This document shows, in pieces, positions 22,401-24,869 of a DNA stretch of 24,869 nucleotides. A program made the position numbers and the translations under genes. Below the pieces are notes generated by a model. It searched no databases. It was not told the DNA's origin and saw nothing but the letters and a program-made list of their open reading frames with translations. Each line of letters begins with the position of its first letter. Position 1 is the first letter of the stretch. The stretch comes from a virus, in the IMG/VR virus record IMGVR_UViG_3300008448_000594, positions 1 to 24,869 of that record, one strand, 5' to 3'.

Positions 22401-23184
22401 CGAAAGCAGATAGCTCACGCTTTTGTCTAGCCTCTTTTGCTTTCTGGCTAGCCATTGTAGGCATACCAGCTATAGCATCAAAGGGCACTGGAGTTGCGTA
22501 CTTAGAAACAAGGTCCGCAAGTCCTAAACCAGCCTCTACGATGCCTAACCCAGCTCTGTCAATGAAATTAGTGCGCTCAGCCTCTCTTTTTAGCTTGGCT
22601 TTCTCGTCTTTAATGGTCCTATCGTAGAAGCCTTTTATATCTTGGTCTATGATTCTTGCTACATTCGAGGACAGATTGCCAGATTCGTCAAATGGAGAGT
22701 CTGGTAGCGTTGAGTCGGTCTTTCTGTACTCGTCCCAATACGACTTTACGCTTGGGGCAATAGCCTCCCTGAACGACTCATCGTCTGTTGCTTTTTTCTG
22801 TGACGCAAGAATTTGGTTGGCGATATTCGTTGACAAACTCTGTCTGCGCTGAGTCTCAGCAATCTGTTCTAGCTGTGGCCTTATAGCCTCAGCAGAAGAC
22901 TCAAACTTTGCTTCTTGAGCCCTTAAGTAAGGGGGCGTATCGTCAGTCGACTTTACCCTCAGCTCCGATAAAGATGGAGTAGCTACCCGTGTGGATGGAG
23001 ATGCCCCAGCGGCCCTTAAGCCAGTTCCAGCGGGACTTTTTTTTTTAAACTCGTTGTAATACAATGGGATTGAATCTAAATACGATTCCCCCCAACCAGC
23101 GTTAGCAAAGTCATTACGCATCTTCTCAAGAGAGTAACCCTTGCTTACACCAATCTGTACGAGTTTCTTTAAATCTTCTGCCAT
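13444..23184 (-). CDS. giant polyvalent virion-type protein, 3246 aa (two zincins, RelA/SpoT-like, LPD38-like)
   Basis: One uninterrupted frame covers 39% of the window. Four PKRQ motifs (887, 1335, 1931, 2267) define five modules. Module 1: polar helical N terminus, hydrophobic Ala/Gly stretch near 305-320 (FVIAAAAGPAGIAFLG), Gln-rich coiled coil about 480-580, then a zincin with HEGIH at 753-757 and candidate third ligand Glu809. Module 2: unidentified domain containing SDGQKVINNF and NYLTMDRWWSR. Module 3: unidentified N-terminal half, then a RelA/SpoT-like domain with DLGDGARV (1736-1743), GYPKR (1782) and EIQIMT (1799-1804). Module 4: second zincin, HEIIH at 2054-2058 with Glu2132/2133. 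Module 5: long helical part and LPD38-like NPLFVAKNIPRDYLHVLFF (from 2662), with a membrane-like helix near 2845-2862. It is probably packaged in the virion and injected. No counterpart with the same full domain order is known to me. Confidence 0.85.
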   Translation of the reverse strand: MAEDLKKLVQIGVSKGYSLEKMRNDFANAGWGESYLDSIPLYYNEFKKKSPAGTGLRAAGASPSTRVATPSLSELRVKSTDDTPPYLRAQEAKFESSAEAIRPQLEQIAETQRRQSLSTNIANQILASQKKATDDESFREAIAPSVKSYWDEYRKTDSTLPDSPFDESGNLSSNVARIIDQDIKGFYDRTIKDEKAKLKREAERTNFIDRAGLGIVEAGLGLADLVSKYATPVPFDAIAGMPTMASQKAKEARQKRELSAFAERINAGYTEEEINDGFLGQALKGNFGNSIEMLGLDMLDQVPNFVIAAAAGPAGIAFLGTQAGAQDWISNMDNENMSGLGKVAHAFAIGLTEALTERLFSTDINTVRGIGNSLLKGKFGGAKAFSEIPKKEFADALFKRVPKALRGSLEEGIEEGIVSVVSQTMDNVMMGKEFSPMDIAESFVLGASMGGGVQTLAYGVSSLPETRLFSDGYKIKNRVQQINELLKDPSISESEKSLLSNRLNQYKTQLRQLQDESSNLYKQFSPEDQKKMLQIHQDVARQFNGYSQLKTAEAKAEAVSLIKQSLAEKAQIEQKYDSTQKQQVPSPVVQGAELGGVPVQGTGTETPQAGGVLQVPSQQEEKVVEAAKQPNVGFRPTKAKLTSQTLPQVLSGLKSYVESIPEETLQKFETTRQSITDGFESVANVISSFAKEGLNVEVEAINTEDEWNKATMDPTTGEPQKLSRGLYYQRGQEGAPSKIILFAPALLGNTVYHEGIHEIVPQAFGQEGINKVAKALASGIKRDPGLNAKFGNFLSQYEQGDKSEELLAELGAMVAAGDIDVEITKSLATRFMEAVASVLGAVGIKMAPNSSQLAEALLSYSQKLGAGAKLDIQKTTETKEEGDKKGPKRQAVGLRTKEESLAEFGFPVGDKVTNIRQVGAALEKRQQKKYIKIAKNDTSDKAKDIISNYMVDEVIFELESLGESSAKGWYGEKFQKALDLLSESIPSLKDKGNRNLFTMLVAITSDGQKVINNFTYAISLYNSYLKDGVVSDKFNFGGDRNSGMKINVGNINRLIKQYGNDFVAINDFLLQTDSYGNIKKKYNIKKSDYKVTTTMPISAGVFGPKLGAFFANLSGQENYLTMDRWWSRTFNRYRGILLPTVKEQGKQKFLNAIGKPNISNNAFLKEVKKYADSYIKKKYKNGTAIEKAANTIYKAAFVELNDKPFNAGDRDMMIETTQVAQEKLKKAGYDLSMADIQAILWYFEKRLYAEIQSKKSAMDVDYSNAVTKLIEGKKDLSFLPNEVSKIVNVKESEDEYVDAISSPSSNIIQLDEAVDLAAVDKATETINNAQQRKAPKRQGFEGKQSATFVRELDIAITPATTERKFDKVTARIKSLSEKYDRLVKESEKGIDNSEEINNVASQILDAARKQLAARISKVKGASVKFDDDFRGLYNNVFEPSFNLKLRLTPQSNENEVSQILNEFAERYTQDAFIVETASEESEDFRKQLGENVMPLGDYDEKTNMSHFPQLYAEFTSPLSDKELNELSLSLREGGIDGFSLNKKELKITIFPFLTEEQEKLSEDEQRRIKKEYYDEQISSARKAMANVSRVGRDVKSEVRFRKSTYKGAKSTEGATRQYDRDNFLKAHKDGLTKYELLAKEFNKLRLEEIELSKKKEKLPKDKQKRYDEIKSVIQPIIQDTIALNEPFYKEAKREIERIASSVSRNLRGAFVSRFNIKRPERASIKVMRWYNSDIEDLGDGARVNIIVDNEQQADRLFNEIDKKNPSKNPDRERRVNETTDLGYPKRLIEMDTKNGFIGEIQIMTPEGYLAKDGVDYFDDNQQDFARKRLKEVQNRLGWAIPDGIGHYFYEINRDENINDELRERAKALSLSYYKAFTNPSFKLSESEFTKELAKFKEDVDKADKSTWDEGNSGKSPKTLDTYLEESGQKAPKRQDISRVAALKDVESTAKALDGKFDIDYKNTIVDKLSKFDKQIADKKFPSALEVAEYVLPRAIFNKYKSLYEIAARNNINISNEKLPYGMTAAWAYGNIQLNKNVAKYYLGDYNEFAETLNHEIIHGLISRGIRDNYALNNDLQGVMNSVLNNYDSASDEVKGIISYIQDTRKQFKERDFFGATEEELKSDKLKEVGSLEELITYAFTNKEFADFLDAIPAGKEIKANGNSIFDQLKNIIRNFIEKITKSPTALDEVNSILNKYFDTSWNEKEIANRNERYEWGKIFEANKDVFDNYDNNPKSISEAYHKAKKDGSNPELVKAVEDLLVGEQKQPKRQAISKAQGPSLIPAVYSSLLQESTKNSDGTNTPPYTLQQWLTMMTPYLSAQTATAIYNGVVRNKPPFTAPSIQDAYDSSKKRMEAGKNKAFFTWNNLKKYFIDRQAELKKAILASGMKNAYNYLVNKAGSGARAAYFYYEKEKDIYKDLKKEQIEKLDQIIMLRRIIEIDSNFDERDEARPKHTNGFNKEYAEMELARLQKELGNAAYKDLNDRATKYFDAFRSLLDSMYEEGLVSEELYEQLRDIDYQPRLFLDHITEMDEPSMREMNLSASQIRRIKEGSEGDIMFDSRFLLSLYAKSAFSKIARNKANKEIAKATEAQGNESWVSKTDKPGFEEVTYFEEGVRKSFYLKDNLKSELDDIERVSTLSYNAKRVIGLITGSYAVKLFATRANPLFVAKNIPRDYLHVLFFTDAYDNMSLPLAAMRLAGDFIKGVKGKLQDDQDFKDFVEFGGGMDFLSTEGLESMVNKRTVINKLIEKFGKAGELSEIGFRLAMYKKFKEDGIKALGSNATEDEITRVKVQAVTKAREMIDFSQGGIATKNLELIAPYINSAFQGFRVSTSYIQNNPKEFAIKLGYLSIGVLMLALYNAMIGDDDMEDIPEETKRKYFIIMTPFTFEEDGKTKRHYVKIAKTQQLAPFIAGLELASDYFVAGVMGREPRESKDAYEYAWKGAMMYLPKDPSNVTKEISSLVPMYSAISSYQMNYDTYRERAISMDYNQVLPQDEDFTNKQVPYFYKALAQGVTASGGEVGPKRLQVATEKFVTTPYSSLLTMGAYTILDSFSRLFELKGPGGIPVKDQAAISNSVSKSLGISMSKVFTGATEPDWRSYTRKEEIERINMEEKSERRGIKIAAQDIGQKYFEAYNAKDSKAMSEARSEYQDELMRIRKESGVPDARYFMDAFQQARKYGKATNPEYNDISYAASNEAKARIIMEYGGRTMSRKELVEYINDYKRKTGKPINGSEILREYQKETGYGK
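16375..16386 (-). other. PKRQ linker 4 (residues 2267-2270)
   Basis: Context EQKQPKRQAIS, at the end of the AT-rich second zincin module. Codons are CCA AAG CGC CAA. The GC-richer LPD38-like C-terminal module begins here. Confidence 0.75.
17383..17394 (-). other. PKRQ linker 3 (residues 1931-1934)
   Basis: Context QKAPKRQDIS, following a Gly/Ser-rich polar stretch after the RelA/SpoT-like domain. Codons are CCC AAG CGT CAA. The second zincin module begins just after it. Confidence 0.75.
19171..19182 (-). other. PKRQ linker 2 (residues 1335-1338)
   Basis: Context RKAPKRQGFE, after NNAQQ. Codons are CCA AAG CGT CAA. It separates module 2 from the module that carries the RelA/SpoT-like domain. 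Confidence 0.75.
20515..20526 (-). other. PKRQ linker 1 (residues 887-890)
   Basis: Context KKGPKRQAVG, after a Lys/Glu-rich disordered stretch that follows the first zincin. Codons are CCA AAG AGA CAA. It marks the entry into the AT-rich module 2. Confidence 0.75.
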
Positions 23185-23189
23185 ATTTT

Positions 23190-24539
23190 TTATTGTTCAT
23201 ACCCAGCTGGCACGGAGCCAACGCTAGATTTATTTACGTTCTTAGACCCAGCTATTGCTTTTTTTGAATAAGCACGCAACTCAGATAAGTAAGGCTTCAT
23301 TTCGTTTAAAGCCTTCTTGTAAGCCGCATTAAATTCTTGATTAGGAGCGTTATTCTTATCTCTCTGAGGCACTGTTGTTCCAAATTCGTCTTGTATAATC
23401 ATAAGCGGTGTTCCTTCTTTATCGAAGGAAATACGCTTGACACTGTAACGCCTATCTCCAACAGAAAAATCTTCTAGTGGAGGGTCATCAAATTGAGCGA
23501 CTACTCTTCCGTCACTAAGCCTACCTTCAACGCCTTTAGTGTTCTCAAGGAAAAACGAAAGGTCTCTGAATGCTTTAGATGGTTCCCCTTGCTGAGGAGC
23601 AACACCTCTCTGTGTGGGCGGAATATCAATAGACGGGAGCATTTCACTCCAGAATCTTTCCTTAGCAGATTCAAATAAGGTAGGGTTTTTATACTCAGCT
23701 ATAACGCTTTCCCTTTCCTGAGGAGAAGGAGGTCTACCATTTACTGCAGTCCAATGCCTAAGTATAACAGCTTCCACCTGTGGAGGGTAGTTCTCTAGAT
23801 TATTCTCATAGGCTGCCCTAACTTTTTTGACTAATTCTGGTTTATTATATGTAATATTCCTACCATCGTCTGTTTTAACCCCACGGGCATCCCAAGAACT
23901 CTTAGATAGGAGCTGACCCTGTTCCATTGGATTCATATACTTGGTAGATGGGTCAACTGGCACTAAACCAAGCGTGTTGTAGCCTGGTTGTAAGTTAGTT
24001 GAAAAATAAACGGATTCAGTAACTGGTATCTTTTTGCCTTTTTCAGTAACGAATAAAACCCCATTCTCAAGAACAGGTTGAAAGTTAATGTTTTTTCTAT
24101 CAGCGATTGCTTGATTTGCCACTTTTTGACTTTCTGCAGTAAAAGCTGAAGGATTCTTTCTAAAAGTCTCCGCCTCTTCCATTATACCATTAGATATTGC
24201 TAATCCAGTACCAACAACTTGGTTGTATACACCAGCCGCTTTCTGCATTTTAAGCTTAGCTTCTTCGCTGCCAGTCTTCTCGTATTCTATAGCAGCCTGT
24301 TCCCACGCCTTATATGCTTCACCTGCTACCGCTTTAGCGCCTGGCTCTAATGCGAAAGATTTCTCGTAATAAGACTGCTTGACACCGAAAGCATCGGCTT
24401 CCCGCTGCCTCTGAGCCACTTTGCGCTCTTGCTTCTCCTCGTCCCTTAAACGACGCTCCTCATCAGCCAATGACTTCTTGTAAGCCATTTCAGCGAAATC
24501 TGGGAGCTGTATTACCGCCCTGCTAAGTGGTGCTGCCAT
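23190..24539 (-). CDS. putative internal virion protein, 449 aa
   Basis: No enzyme motif is seen. The N terminus has a strongly charged helix (about residues 18-50, LADEERRLRDEEKQERKVAQ) likely to be coiled coil, then Ala-rich helices (AVAGEAYKAWEQAAIEYEK). The central and C-terminal parts are mixed, with WTAVNGRPPSPQERESVIAE, a beta-rich segment (GDRRYSVKRISFD, PLMIIQDEFGTTV) and a polar tail. There is no signal or membrane segment. Its ATG overlaps the upstream stop as TAATG, and its stop is five bases before the giant protein's start, so the three are one transcription unit. A mid-sized helical protein directly before a giant injected protein is the arrangement of podovirus internal core proteins; the role is inferred from this arrangement. 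Confidence 0.65.
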   Translation of the reverse strand: MAAPLSRAVIQLPDFAEMAYKKSLADEERRLRDEEKQERKVAQRQREADAFGVKQSYYEKSFALEPGAKAVAGEAYKAWEQAAIEYEKTGSEEAKLKMQKAAGVYNQVVGTGLAISNGIMEEAETFRKNPSAFTAESQKVANQAIADRKNINFQPVLENGVLFVTEKGKKIPVTESVYFSTNLQPGYNTLGLVPVDPSTKYMNPMEQGQLLSKSSWDARGVKTDDGRNITYNKPELVKKVRAAYENNLENYPPQVEAVILRHWTAVNGRPPSPQERESVIAEYKNPTLFESAKERFWSEMLPSIDIPPTQRGVAPQQGEPSKAFRDLSFFLENTKGVEGRLSDGRVVAQFDDPPLEDFSVGDRRYSVKRISFDKEGTPLMIIQDEFGTTVPQRDKNNAPNQEFNAAYKKALNEMKPYLSELRAYSKKAIAGSKNVNKSSVGSVPAGYEQ

Positions 24540-24853
24540 TACTTCTCGAATTTCTTGATTAAGGAGCGTACATAACTGTGCAATCTGTTCTTATCGTTGC
24601 TCGATACGAACTTCTTGATATTGCTCATCTGCTTGGGGTTGAAGATGTATTCCCCACCAGTAGCCTCCGCAATCTTCTTCCCGTCCTTCATGATGTCAAT
24701 AGGGTTCTTCTTATGAGAGAACTCACCAGGGGTCTTCATAACTCCGCCTTTCTCAAATCCTAAATCAGCAGTCAATGGTTTTCTGTTGGTGTATTTTGAA
24801 GGCATGGTAGGAGGTATGAAAGAGCTGTCAGTGCCTTTTTTCTTCCCCAACAT
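24539..24853 (-). CDS. hypothetical virion-associated protein, 104 aa, possibly the C-terminal part of a longer protein
   Basis: The frame from MLGKKKGTDSS runs to a lysine-rich end (LIKKFEK). The segment GGVMKTPGEFSH and the block ATGGEYIFNPKQMSNIKKFV resemble a short conserved tail found in phage internal virion and tape-measure-like proteins (GGEY/F-x-x-N-x-x-Q). The frame stays open through the 16 remaining bases before the ATG, encoding YGSE ahead of the Met, so the true start may lie outside the window. If ATG 24853 is the start, CGGAG directly before it is too close to act as a Shine-Dalgarno. The stop overlaps the next start (TAATG). Confidence 0.6.
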   Translation of the reverse strand: MLGKKKGTDSSFIPPTMPSKYTNRKPLTADLGFEKGGVMKTPGEFSHKKNPIDIMKDGKKIAEATGGEYIFNPKQMSNIKKFVSSNDKNRLHSYVRSLIKKFEK

Positions 24854-24869
24854 CTCCGAGCCATATATC

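Noticed and set aside
23037-23050. dnaX-type -1 ribosomal frameshift at the A10 run
   Set aside because: AAAAAAG is present, but the G is at codon position 2, so the slippery heptamer is out of phase with the reading frame; only slippage on the homopolymer remains possible.
1-24869. integrated prophage or temperate module suggested by the tRNA repeats
   Set aside because: No integrase, excisionase or repressor cluster is visible; the single small HTH protein is not enough.

Overview
The window looks like part of a tailed double-stranded DNA phage genome, most likely one infecting a Bacteroidota host. Genes are packed with ATGA or TAATG overlaps, and phage replication and nucleotide-metabolism genes sit beside a strand-switched block of very large virion-type proteins. 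Support for Bacteroidota is indirect: start codons follow A-rich leaders without a Shine-Dalgarno sequence, one TAnnTTTG promoter element is visible, and the primase resembles the BT4734/VirE N-terminal family. There is no integrase, capsid, terminase or endolysin gene in view, so lifestyle and morphology cannot be settled here.

Left end (1-2513, + strand): an interrupted tRNA-like gene, then a run of small accessory genes (membrane proteins, a lipoprotein, short hypotheticals). A 28-bp copy of the tRNA 3' end recurs 254 bp downstream, so the small gene between the copies looks like a cassette inserted by duplication. Two genes under 60 codons (915-1016 and 2334-2513) are supported by ATGA overlaps with their neighbours.

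Replication and nucleotide block (2510-9791, + strand): a helix-turn-helix protein, a gamma-glutamylcyclotransferase-like protein, a DUF1599 (nucleotide modification associated domain 1) protein, a primase-helicase, a T7 endonuclease I-like nuclease, a second PD-(D/E)XK-like protein, and class I ribonucleotide reductase. The nrdB and nrdA genes are separated by a small gene and a collagen-repeat protein. tRNA-Thr(UGU) starts six bases after nrdA.

Decoration block (9839-13041, + strand): a GT-B glycosyltransferase, a second glycosyltransferase-like protein, a class I methyltransferase-like protein and a GT92-like glycosyltransferase. They probably modify a surface glycan, virion protein or DNA; the substrate is not visible.

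Virion and lysis block (24853 down to 13020, - strand): a 104-residue protein that may continue past the window edge, a 449-residue protein, a 3246-residue giant protein, and a small lipoprotein with a C-terminal membrane segment that fits a single-gene spanin. The giant protein is the main point of interest. It has the features of a phage polyvalent protein delivered with the DNA: hydrophobic N-terminal segments, two separate HExxH zincin-like domains, a RelA/SpoT-like nucleotidyltransferase domain and an LPD38-like C-terminal region. Four copies of the tetrapeptide PKRQ, written with different synonymous codons, divide it into five modules. The internal modules are clearly more AT-rich than the two end modules. 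This suggests a scaffold into which effector cassettes are swapped, with PKRQ as a linker or processing site.
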